From Archaeoglobus sp. (GTDB lineage Archaea > Halobacteriota > Archaeoglobi > Archaeoglobales > Archaeoglobaceae), in the NCBI GenBank assembly GCA_003978865.1, contig QNXS01000075.1:1-21785 (forward strand): a stretch of 21,785 bases of DNA. The letters run 5' to 3'. The notes beneath the pieces are model-generated. The model had not been told where the DNA came from and did no database searches. It worked only from the letters and a program-made list of their open reading frames with translations. This document shows, in pieces, positions 1 through 6,629 of the stretch. Position 1 is the first letter of the stretch. Each line of letters opens with the position of its first letter. A program made the position numbers and the translations under genes.

Positions 1-516
1 ATTCTGCTACACAACCTGAATTTACTTGGATTAGATGACTTTGATGTCATAGTTCTTTCTCACCAGCACTGGGATCACATAGGGGGTTTAAACAGTATTA
101 TTTCAGGGGCATCCCTTGTATTCGTTCCTGAAACTTTTTCTGCAGAACTGAAGAGAGACATAGCAAGAAAGGTGGAGCTTATAGAGGTTGGAAATCCCAT
201 AAAAATAGGGGATGGTATTTATACAACTGGAGTTCTTAATTCTGGAGTTCCGGAGCAATCACTCCTCGTGGAAACTGGAAAGGGTGTGGTGGTAGTTACA
301 GGATGTTCACATCCGGGTTTGGATGTTATACTCGCAAGAGCGAAGAAATTCGGGGAAGTATACGGAGTTATTGGAGGTTTTCATAACTTTAGAAAAATAG
401 AGATTTTGAAAAACCTTAAATTTGTTGCACCGTGTCATTGTACAGTTTTAAAGGATAAAATCCTCAAAATGCCAAACTCCAGAAAGTGTTATGCGGGATG
501 CGTCTTCAATATATAA
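1..516 (+). CDS. Metallo-beta-lactamase-fold hydrolase, MJ0301/dihydropterin-type (5' partial)
   Basis: The reading frame is open from base 1, so the gene begins outside the window; only the last 171 codons are visible. Near fragment residue 20 it reads SHQHWDHIGG, the HxHxDH metal-binding signature of the metallo-beta-lactamase fold. Further on come GCSHPGLDVI, GGFHNF and APCHCT, which give the later His and Cys ligand positions. This order of motifs is typical of the archaeal branch annotated as 7,8-dihydropterin-6-methyl-4-(ribofuranosyl)aminobenzene-5'-phosphate synthase (MJ0301 type), linked to methanopterin-like cofactor metabolism. The substrate cannot be read from the sequence. The protein is probably cytoplasmic. 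It ends in a Cys-containing tail (CYAGCVFNI). The gene converges on the tetR gene across 42 AT-rich bases. Family is confident; the specific reaction is inference. Confidence 0.85.
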   Translation: MLLHNLNLLGLDDFDVIVLSHQHWDHIGGLNSIISGASLVFVPETFSAELKRDIARKVELIEVGNPIKIGDGIYTTGVLNSGVPEQSLLVETGKGVVVVTGCSHPGLDVILARAKKFGEVYGVIGGFHNFRKIEILKNLKFVAPCHCTVLKDKILKMPNSRKCYAGCVFNI

Positions 517-563
517 TTAATGTATAATCTTCAATATATATAAAAAATTAATATATAATTAAT
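504..563. repeat. AT-rich direct repeats between convergent genes
   Basis: CTTCAATATATA occurs at 504-515 and again at 529-540, and ATATATAATTAAT at 510-522 and again at 551-563. The first copies overlap the end of the metallo-beta-lactamase gene. The block probably arose by local duplication and may serve as a two-way T-rich termination region; the terminator role is inference. Confidence 0.5.
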
Positions 564-1080
564 CTTCCAAGCACTTTTCTCCATACATCTTTATGAGTTC
601 AACCATGAGTTTTGCCGTATCTACATACTCCTCAGGTTTTAAGTATCCATACGCGGTATACATTGCTATTCCATCAAGCATCGCCATCAGTAGCATTGCA
701 ATTCTACTACTGCACACACCTTCCTTCCTTAGCAACCTGCTCACTTTCTCGATTGCTCTTTCTACCAATTCCTCTACAAATTTTGGATCATTTCTATTCA
801 TTGTATCTAACAAGTAAAAGAACAATCTTGGAATTTTTCTATCTTTTCCAATTATTTCAAGCTTTGTTTTTATTGCTTCCTCTAATGTTTCACAATTCCA
901 AGGTGCGTAAACTCTGAGAGCATACATTAGTAGCTCTTTCTCAAGGTTTTTCTTGCTTTTAAAGTGATAAAACACCGTACTCTTAGATACTCCCGCCTTT
1001 TCTGCCACATCATGAACTGTGGCATTCGGGTTGTCTAAGTAAACTTCAAGAGCAGCCTTCAGAATGTTCTCTTTCATCAT
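559..1080 (-). CDS. TetR/AcrR-family transcriptional regulator
   Basis: The 173-residue protein has the usual TetR length. Residues about 18-50 form the N-terminal DNA-binding helix-turn-helix: a TVHDVAEKAGVSKSTVFYHF core followed by KSKKNLEKELL. The remaining residues would form the all-helical ligand-binding and dimer domain, whose ligand cannot be deduced. The frame starts with two consecutive Met codons; the first is used here. An 18-base palindrome abuts the start codon, so autorepression is likely. No obvious target gene is adjacent: the metallo-beta-lactamase gene is convergent, and upstream lies a decayed region. The regulator may act elsewhere, or its target may have been lost with the neighbouring degraded DNA. 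Family is confident, regulon unknown. Confidence 0.9.
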   Translation of the reverse strand: MMKENILKAALEVYLDNPNATVHDVAEKAGVSKSTVFYHFKSKKNLEKELLMYALRVYAPWNCETLEEAIKTKLEIIGKDRKIPRLFFYLLDTMNRNDPKFVEELVERAIEKVSRLLRKEGVCSSRIAMLLMAMLDGIAMYTAYGYLKPEEYVDTAKLMVELIKMYGEKCLED

Positions 1081-1098
1081 TTTGACTATCCGGTCAAA
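1081..1098 (-). promoter_or_regulatory. Palindromic TetR-type operator next to the tetR start codon
   Basis: TTTGACTATCCGGTCAAA has perfect 6-base arms (TTTGAC/GTCAAA) around a 6-base centre. It lies directly before the start codon of the tetR gene and downstream of an A/T-rich TATA-like element on the minus strand (about 1101-1116, read as AAAGTTTTTATTTCC). That places it over the predicted transcription start, the expected place for an autorepression operator. TGAC...GTCA half-sites are common for TetR proteins. Confidence 0.75.
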
Positions 1099-1215
1099 AA
1101 GGAAATAAAAACTTTATTACATATTCTCATCTAATTATTTTCTGGATTCAGTAAAAAATTGTTATATCTAACAAATAGTTATTTTAAGATTTAAATAAAC
1201 AAGAAAGATTTAGAA

Positions 1216-1347
1216 TTAAAAATCCTTATGGTCTTCATAACCACTCTGATAATTTCTTGGTAATTTTCTCTGAATTCCACCTACAGTTCTACTCGTTAAT
1301 CCGTTATCAGGACAGAAAAATAACACCCTTTTTAACTGGTTCGAAAT
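1216..1347 (-). pseudogene. Possible transposase C-terminal fragment cut off at an IS end
   Basis: On the minus strand a 43-codon open frame ends at a stop at 1216-1218 and reads ISNQLKRVLFF, then CPDNGLTSRTVGGIQRKLPR and NYQSGYEDHKDF. The N-G-L-T-x-R-x-V-x-G spacing resembles the C-terminal part of some DDE transposases, but I cannot name the family. The frame has no start of its own and runs into the insertion-sequence end beginning at 1348, which suggests the original gene was interrupted there. It could also be a chance open frame. Confidence 0.3.
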
Positions 1348-1390
1348 GGTACTGTCAAGTAGAAACAAAAAATAAATAGTTAACATATAT
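1348..1390 (+). repeat. Insertion-sequence left-end copy 1 (solo)
   Basis: GGTACTGTCAAG followed by a run with AACAAAAAATAA. It matches the left end beginning at 1478 at 11 of the first 12 bases and shares the A-rich stretch after it. It has no transposase of its own directly behind it, only about 90 bases before copy 2. GGCACTGT-type termini are characteristic of the IS6 family (IS26 ends begin GGCACTGT). Confidence 0.55.
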
Positions 1391-1477
1391 AGCTATAGGA
1401 GATTTAAAATAAGAAAAATAAGAAATGATGTAGAATTGGAATAATCAGTAAGATTTATGATATCACAGACTTAAAGT

Positions 1478-1973
1478 GGCACTGTCAAGAATAGCAACAA
1501 AAAATAACTAAGATACAACATATGCAACCCGCTCTAAGGCAATTAGTAGGCTGTTAAGTCTACAAAAGTCTTTCGGAGGAACAAGAAATTTGAAAAATAT
1601 TATACTTTTTTGGTCTTTCTTTAAGGAAAACGAGTGAATTTCTATCCTTATTCGAGGAAATAAGTCACGAGTCAGTAAGGATTTACTATCATAGACTTAA
1701 GAAAGTTCTAAAGCAACCAAGAAAGAAGAAAAGAAGGTTAATAAATAGATGAAACAAAATAAATTTGAGCAAGAAATTAATCTTTGTATGATACTGTAGA
1801 CGTAAAGAGAATACTTAGCTAAGACTTCTAAAAGCAAATAGATTTGAATCCTATGTTTTCTTGAAAGAATTTTAATCACTAAAATTAGCAAAGATTCTTT
1901 TCAAAATTCAATCGTGTGGATTGAAGAGTTTTATGCTTTATATCTCCAATGGGGTTAATTTGACACCACGCCT
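1478..1973 (+). mobile_element. Decayed IS6-like insertion sequence
   Basis: The left end is GGCACTGTCAAG at 1478-1489. Near 1950-1973 the sequence contains GGGGTTAATTTGACACC, whose reverse complement ends in a TGTCAAATTAACC-like inverted terminus. Between them lies the wreck of one transposase reading in the plus direction. At about 500 bases it is shorter than typical 700-800-base IS6 elements, so internal deletion is likely. No clear target-site duplication was found. Confidence 0.6.
1594..1958 (+). pseudogene. IS6-family-like DDE transposase remnant
   Basis: The frame open from 1594 to a stop at 1750-1752 reads LYFFGLSLRKTSEFL, then LFEEISHESVRIYYH and RLKKVL. This is the N-terminal helix-turn-helix region seen in archaeal IS6/IS240-type transposases. 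A shifted frame a little further on gives TVDVKRILS, resembling the segment around the first catalytic Asp. Another frame near 1902-1958 gives IVWIEEFYALYLQWG, resembling the C-terminal end. Several stops and frame changes separate these pieces, so no functional protein is made. The assignment rests on pattern recognition; an alignment to IS6 members would settle it. Confidence 0.6.
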
Positions 1974-2052
1974 AATGAGTTGCTTTCCTCTCTTAGTTGA
2001 TATTTATTTTTTAATTTTTAATTAATATAATTAAGCTAAAACTAAGAAAAAC

Positions 2053-2102
2053 AGCAAACCAGCCCACATCTGGTTACCGATCGTAGGAAACGAGTGTTTG
2101 CT
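2053..2102 (-). terminator. Stem-loop downstream of the frameshifted small gene
   Basis: AGCAAAC (2053-2059) pairs with GTTTGCT (2096-2102), and inside it ACCAG (2058-2062) can alternatively pair with CTGGT (2070-2074). On the minus strand the hairpin follows the small gene and is followed by a T-rich run. A terminator is the simplest reading. A small structured RNA cannot be excluded, but no C/D or H/ACA boxes were recognised. Confidence 0.35.
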
Positions 2103-2119
2103 AAAAATTTAAAAAATTC

Positions 2120-2424
2120 TTAGAAGATCCCTTCTTTTTCTGCTTTTTTAATTAAGTCCTTAGTGAAATCAATTGGGAAAACAAAGGTTGTTTAGCCCAG
2201 TTATATCTCTTAGCTCCTGGTTTTTTCCTGTAGTAACCAAATCTAATATCTTTTTCTCCATCTTGCCACTCTATCAATTGTATAACCGCATAGTACTTGC
2301 CCAATTTTTCTACTTCAATCTCTGCACCTACCTCTTTTATCACAGTCCCCTCTTTTTTAACTCCTTCTGGGTATGTAAATTGAACGGGTTTAGGCACACT
2401 TCCAACTCCTTTTGGTTCCTCCAT
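2120..2424 (-). pseudogene. Small conserved-looking protein gene with a C-terminal frameshift
   Basis: The ATG at 2424 is preceded by GGTGG at ribosome-binding distance and gives a 90-residue product ending at a stop at 2152-2154. Its body (IQLIEWQDGEKDIRFGYYRK, then KPGAKRYNWAKQ) looks like a folded basic domain, but the tail PLFSQLISLRT looks wrong. Shifting frame at about 2187-2193 (GCTAAACAAC) gives instead TTFVFPIDFTKDLIKKAEKE and GIF before a stop ending at 2120. This amphipathic lysine-rich end fits the body much better. One base therefore appears to have been lost, and the gene is probably a recent pseudogene or a truncated allele. I do not recognise a function. It may be cargo of the surrounding mobile DNA. 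Confidence 0.55.
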
Positions 2425-2477
2425 ACAACCACCCGCAAGCCGCAAGCTTTAGTGGCTGTCCAGCAATTAAACGTTTA

Positions 2478-2510
2478 CTGTTCCCTTTACATCGTGTAAA
2501 GTATGAACAG
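2478..2510. promoter_or_regulatory. 33-base interrupted palindrome, likely operator or cruciform
   Basis: The arms are CTGTTC (2478-2483) and CTTTAC (2485-2490), then a 5-base centre ATCGT, then GTAAAG (2496-2501) and GAACAG (2505-2510). Both pairs of arms are perfect complements, separated only by 1 base on one side and 3 on the other. The site lies 54-86 bases upstream of the small gene's ATG, just before a weak TATA-like TTTAATT on the minus strand. It could be an operator for that gene or a recombination or transposition end. Confidence 0.5.
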
Positions 2511-2569
2511 GATGGTGACAATTATATACTTTAGTTTGAGATTTTCTTAAAATTATTCCTGCAATCGAA

Positions 2570-3020
2570 CTACCCCATCTTAGCCTTTAATGTCCCATAG
2601 AACCTCTCAACCTTACCATTCGTTTGAGGATGCTTTACTCTCCCAGCGATATGCTTTATCTTCCTCTCTTTAAGGAATTTTTCGAATCTGGATTTTCCTT
2701 TGTCCCTCTCTCCAAAGCAGAAGCATAGAACTGAGTTCCACTGTTAAAATTAATTTTGAGACCATAATTATCCACAACTTTTTAGTACTTTCATGGCTTT
2801 TATTTTCTTCTTTGAATAGATTTGAATAGATTTTTTGATCTTCTCGGCATTCTTAGCTCAGGAATTTATTCTATTTCCTTTGTATTGACTGATCTAATTA
2901 CCTTTCTTGTTGAGATTCCTTCAATCTTTACTATTATTCTGCTATTGTTCTGGTTGGTTTTCTTTCTCTTTTCCCTAATTATCTATTTTATCGCTTTCCC
3001 GTCAGTTTCATACATGATTT
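2570..3020 (-). pseudogene. IS481-like (rve integrase core) transposase remnant
   Basis: On the minus strand, 2570-2713 reads ERDKGKSRFEKFLKERKIKH, IAGRVK and then HPQTNGKVERFYGTLKAKM before a stop. H-P-Q-T-N-G-K-x-E-R-F is the hallmark of the retroviral-type integrase core around the catalytic Glu. Just upstream, in another frame, comes FNSGTQFYASALER, corresponding to the D-N-G-x-Q-F segment with its catalytic Asp region damaged. Further up (to about 3020) pieces such as REKRKKTN and ISTRKVIRSV resemble the helical N-terminal part, interrupted by several stops. At least one frameshift and several nonsense codons make it dead. The family is well supported for the last 50 codons and only suggestive for the rest; the upstream boundary is approximate. 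Confidence 0.7.
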
Positions 3021-3199
3021 GTTGAAGTGGGAAATAATTTCGGGAAAAACAGCTAATAATACGTTTAAAATGGAGAGGACAAATCTCATAAATCTGATTT
3101 AAATTTTGTGCAAGCTCATAAATAGATTTTTCACAACTTTGCTCAACTCGCTAACAGCATAAGATTCTAACCCAAAGAACTAAAACGATTTAGAGAGAA

Positions 3200-3228
3200 T
3201 TGGTAACTCTTTTAGAGCTAATTACCAA
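3200..3228. repeat. Nested hairpin
   Basis: TTGGTAA (3200-3206) and TTACCAA (3222-3228) are perfect inverted arms, and within the loop CTCT (3207-3210) pairs with AGAG (3214-3217). Role unknown; possibly an insertion-sequence end or a regulatory structure in the aglB upstream region. Confidence 0.4.
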
Positions 3229-3315
3229 CTAATTGTTTGAGGTAGACTATCTGAATGGTATTGAAATCTGAATGACGATTGAATATTGAATAATGAAGTC
3301 AGTGAAGCACCTAAT

Positions 3316-3336
3316 ATTTTGTAACCATTTTGTAAC
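3316..3336 (+). promoter_or_regulatory. Tandem decamer upstream of the aglB promoter
   Basis: ATTTTGTAAC occurs twice exactly (3316-3325 and 3327-3336) with an 11-base period, close to one helical turn. It ends about 16 bases before the BRE/TATA element of aglB, a typical place for an archaeal activator site. Function is inferred from position only. Confidence 0.45.
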
Positions 3337-3352
3337 TTCCGGCTACTTGGTA

Positions 3353-3368
3353 AGAAAAGCTTAAATTA
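3353..3368 (+). promoter_or_regulatory. BRE/TATA promoter of aglB
   Basis: GAAAAGC followed by TTAAATTA matches a purine-rich BRE plus TATA-like box. Its centre lies about 27 bases before the ATG at 3392, so a leaderless or nearly leaderless transcript is expected. This supports 3392 as the true start. Confidence 0.6.
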
Positions 3369-3391
3369 AGTTTGAAAGCTAGGCTTAACCG

Positions 3392-6074
3392 ATGAACGAT
3401 AAAGTTGAAAAGTACTGGCATCTTGCATTTATTACTGCTGCTTTTATTGTGAGTATATATCTCAGAGTAATTAGACCGTGGCATGCAGTTTTTCAGTGGA
3501 CAACGCTGCTTGGGGGCAACGATCCTTGGTAACTACTATAGATTGATACTGAACTGTATACACAACTTTCCAAACAGAATATGGTTTGACGCATTCACGT
3601 ACTATCCATACGGAACATACGTCCACTTCGGTCCTTTTCTTGTATATACCAGTGCATTAGCCTCAATTATAATGGGGGCTCACACACCGGAGCAGGTGAG
3701 AACAGTAATAGCTTTTATACCAACGATAGGTGGAACACTTTTAGCTCTTCCGGTTTACTTGTTTGCGAGAGAGGTATTTGGGAAGAAAACAGCGGCTTTT
3801 GCATCGTTCTTAGTTGTAATCGTTCCGGGGCAGTTACTTGCTAGAAGCATCCTCGGATTTAATGACCACCATGTCTGGGAAGTCTTCTGGATGCTTTCAT
3901 CTCTCGGTCTTTATGCTTTATCTTTGAACGTCTGGAGTGGTAGAAGTGCCTTGGAAAACGTCAAAAGCAATAGAGTTATTATACCTGTTCTTGCAGGTCT
4001 GGCATTTGGTGGATACCTTGATACGTGGGCTCCCGGATTCATTCTCGCTCCAATGATAACAGTTTACGTTTTCTTGCTTTACTTGGGTTGGAAATTTTTT
4101 GAGGAAAAAGAGAACTCAGCAATTTCTGGAGCTATAATGTTTGCAACTGCTGCCTTGGTGTACCTGCCATTTGCATTCAAGTATCCGGGATTTGACACCG
4201 TTCACTATTCCCCGTTCCAGCTTATAGTTGTCCTTGCATTTTCTTTCATCCTTGTTGCATTCTACATACTTGAACAGTTTCAGAAAATAAAGAATCTGCC
4301 TGAATACACGGTTCCGGCAACAGCGATAGCTGTAACTCTTGTAATAGCCGGTCTGGCTTTTTTAAGCAATCCAAGATTTATACATGACTTATTTGGAGTT
4401 ATTGGCGTTATACATCCAAGAGGTGGGGCGCTTACAATTGCAGAAGTTCAGCCGTTTTTCACAATGATAGGAGGACAGTTCAGTCTGATTCCAGCTTGGT
4501 TGAACTTTGGTATAACTTTCTTCTTTGCGATACCTGGATACATGTATCTACTTTACTTGCTGTATAGAGATAAAAAGAATCTGTATCTTCTAATGCTTGT
4601 CTGGTCTACTGTTATGTTTGTCGCTCTCTGCGGGCAGAATAGATTTGCTTACTATTTTGGAGCAGTTACAGCAATACTATCAGCCGTCTTTCTTGTATTT
4701 TTGCTTAAAGTTTATGCTTTGTACTACACTGAAAGAAAAACCACAAGGCTGTATGCTGTTACGGCGCTCTGGGTACTGGCTCTGTTAATACTCAGATTGA
4801 ACATGAACAAGTTTCCGTTTGCTCTCATAGTTGCGTTTCCAGCAGCACTGGATGCCCTTCTAAACATAAATAAAGAGTTAAGCCTAAGCTCAGAGTTTTT
4901 TAAGGAGTTAAGAGAAGGTTTGGATTCCAAGAAACAAACTCTTGCAGTAGTAACAATCGTAGCCCTTCTTTCATCATCTCTGTTTGTGATAGCACCAACT
5001 CTCGGAGAGTCATACGCTCAGAGTCAGTATGCAGGAGGTATAAATCATCAGTGGTACAATGCCTTAACGTGGATGAGAAACAACACACCCTACAGATCAT
5101 TTTACGACAAATACTTCTATGAAATCTACAAGCCCGGTTATAAACCAAACCATAAGAAACCGTATCCATACCCTCACCCAACTTACGGGATAATGAGTTG
5201 GTGGGACTATGGAGACTGGATCGAGGCAATAGCTCACAGAATGCCGATAGCAAATCCTTTCCAGGAAGGAATAGGAAACAAGTACAGAAATGCTCCCGGA
5301 GCAGCTCCGTTCTTCACAGCATTTAATGAAAGTTATGCAGACTCGATTGCGGATAAGCTGAACGTTAAATACGTAATAAGCGATGTAGAAATGGCAACAG
5401 GTAAATTCTATGCAATGGCAGTTTGGGCTGAAGGTAGCTTAGCAAAAGCTGGAATGACATACTACTCAGGTGTTGGTTACCTCTATACATACGGTGGTAG
5501 GGTCGGGCTGGCAATAAACCCAACTTCACTTCCTGCTGGTTCGAGAATTATAAGTGCGATACAAATCCCAAGTGAAAACTACTACAAAACAATGGAGGCA
5601 AGGTTGCACATTATGGATGGCTGTGGTTTGAAGCACTACAGAATGGTTTACGAGAGTAAGCCTGTTAGCGCAAACTCAATGATGGGTATAGAGGAGATGA
5701 TCTACCGCAGCATCTTTGATAACACCTATGCTTCAAAGCTCGGATTACCGAAGGTTAACGTTACAACTACAGGATTTGTAAAAATATTCGAATACGTTAA
5801 AGGAGCTAAGGTGGAGGGAACAGCACCACCGGGGGTTAAGTACGTTACAGCAGAAACAACTGTAAAAACAAATCAGGGCAGGACTTTTGTTTACGTGCAG
5901 AAATGTAAAGTTGTTAACGGTCATTACCAGCTAATACTGCCATACGCCCAGAATACAACGTATCCAGTTAAACCATCACCTTACATAATCAAAGCCGGGA
6001 AAACAGAAGAAAGTTTAACTCTGAGCGACAAAGACGTTGAACAGGGAAGAACTATAGTTCTGAATCTGACGTAA
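3392..6074 (+). pseudogene. aglB: Oligosaccharyltransferase AglB (STT3), interrupted by a +1 frameshift
   Basis: AglB transfers the lipid-linked glycan to Asn of N-x-S/T sequons on the outer face of the membrane. The ATG at 3392 gives MNDKVEKYWHLAFITAAFIV (first transmembrane helix) and reaches the catalytic motif GGNDPW. The next codon, at 3530-3532, is a TAA stop. One base further the frame continues as NYYRL and HNFPNRIWFDAFTYYPYG to 6074. The rest carries the DHH metal motif (FNDHHVWE), the TIAE motif of the external loop, about a dozen more membrane helices, the WWDYG sequon-binding motif at 5199-5213 and a KxxxM-type DK motif (DGCGLKHYRM). The combined length of about 893 residues fits the long archaeal AglB proteins. 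One extra A in TAAC explains the break. Restarting at the ATG at 3483 would lose the first helix and the metal-binding Asp. The cause may be a sequence error, a real mutation or recoding. Confidence 0.9.
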
Positions 6075-6076
6075 TT

Positions 6077-6095
6077 TTGACGTTTTTATTTTTTA
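6077..6095 (+). terminator. T-rich terminator after aglB
   Basis: The 30 bases between aglB and the convergent lipoprotein gene contain a T-rich run (GTTTTTATTTTTTAT, around 6082-6096), the usual form of an archaeal intrinsic terminator. Confidence 0.5.
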
Positions 6096-6104
6096 TCTGT
6101 AATT

Positions 6105-6629
6105 CTACGATCTCCAAATTCTAACAACTTTTCCACTGTCAAGGTCTACCAGCGCTGAAGTAGTTTTGCTTCCGTGCCACGTAACGCTGAACAGAACTTT
6201 TGGCTCGTAAAATTTTGCAGATGTCTGTGGCAAAATTCTTCTGACTGTTACAATGCCAGTTGCATTTTCCGCTATTGTTCTATTGCTCATCGCTACTGCT
6301 ATTGCCTCAGACCTGACGCTTTCTGGAAGAGCCTCCAAGCAGTAGGACTTGAGAATCAGAGTTCCATTTCTGTTTACGAACAGGTATATATCCTCTCCTT
6401 TAAGCATGGAGCTTTTTGCTTTAACATAGATGTACTCCCCTGATATACTAATGCTTACGTTGCTGTAACTGCAATCGTCGAAAGGATACACTGATTTATT
6501 TATTTTAGATAATATTGAGATTTTACTTGTATTTTTATTAGTATTCTCATTTAAACTTTTATTTACGCTACTGATGCATCCAAAAAATAGGAAGGAAATT
6601 AAAAGAAAAATTACTGTAATCTTTTTCAT
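6105..6629 (-). CDS. Sequon-rich secreted lipoprotein of unknown function
   Basis: The 174-residue protein begins with a short basic, hydrophobic signal peptide and a lipobox-like LFFGC with Cys18, so it is probably exported and lipid-anchored. The mature part has seven N-x-S/T sequons (NKS, NTS, NKS, NVS, NGT, NRT and NAT), dense for its size. Its C-terminal half (SVTWHGSKTTSALVDLDSGK followed by VVRIWRS) resembles PepSY-like repeat domains, but that is only a suggestion. The start overlaps the stop of the preceding secreted protein gene by 4 bases (ATGA), so the two are co-transcribed and probably co-translated. The likely job is a cell-surface partner of that protein. No catalytic motif is visible. 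Confidence 0.75.
   Translation of the reverse strand: MKKITVIFLLISFLFFGCISSVNKSLNENTNKNTSKISILSKINKSVYPFDDCSYSNVSISISGEYIYVKAKSSMLKGEDIYLFVNRNGTLILKSYCLEALPESVRSEAIAVAMSNRTIAENATGIVTVRRILPQTSAKFYEPKVLFSVTWHGSKTTSALVDLDSGKVVRIWRS

Larger units (their letters stand above)
1099..2119. other. Roughly 1-kb degraded region without an intact gene
   Basis: No intact coding sequence is visible in this AT-rich stretch. It holds a 44-codon open fragment on the minus strand (1216-1347), two copies of an insertion-sequence left end (from 1348 and 1478), a decayed IS6-like transposase (1594-1958), and a stem-loop (2053-2102). The pattern is that of repeated insertion followed by mutational decay. Confidence 0.7.
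2425..3391. other. Roughly 1-kb gene-poor region upstream of aglB
   Basis: The stretch contains a long palindrome (2478-2510), a minus-strand integrase-core transposase remnant (2570 to about 3020), a short direct repeat (CTCATAAAT at 3085 and 3115), a hairpin (3200-3228), a tandem decamer (3316-3336) and the aglB promoter. The open frame at 2822-3025 on the plus strand appears to be the antisense of the transposase remnant, not a gene. Confidence 0.6.

Noticed and set aside
1341..1362. GGTTCGAAAT as a tRNA T-arm
   Set aside because: No acceptor, D or anticodon stems could be found around it; the segment is the border of an insertion-sequence end.
2822..3025. 67-residue hydrophobic open frame on the plus strand
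   Set aside because: It is antisense to the decayed integrase-type transposase, has no ribosome-binding site or promoter, and its hydrophobicity reflects T-rich complement of lysine-rich coding.
3085..3123. CTCATAAAT repeated with 30-base spacing as a mini CRISPR
   Set aside because: Only two copies of 9 bases, no further units and no cas genes; this is chance or local duplication.
3483..3530. ATG at 3483 as the true start of AglB
   Set aside because: It gives a non-homologous leader (MQFFSGQRCLGATIL), loses the first membrane helix and the metal-binding Asp, and has no promoter or ribosome-binding site at suitable distance. The start at 3392 with a frameshift explains the sequence better.
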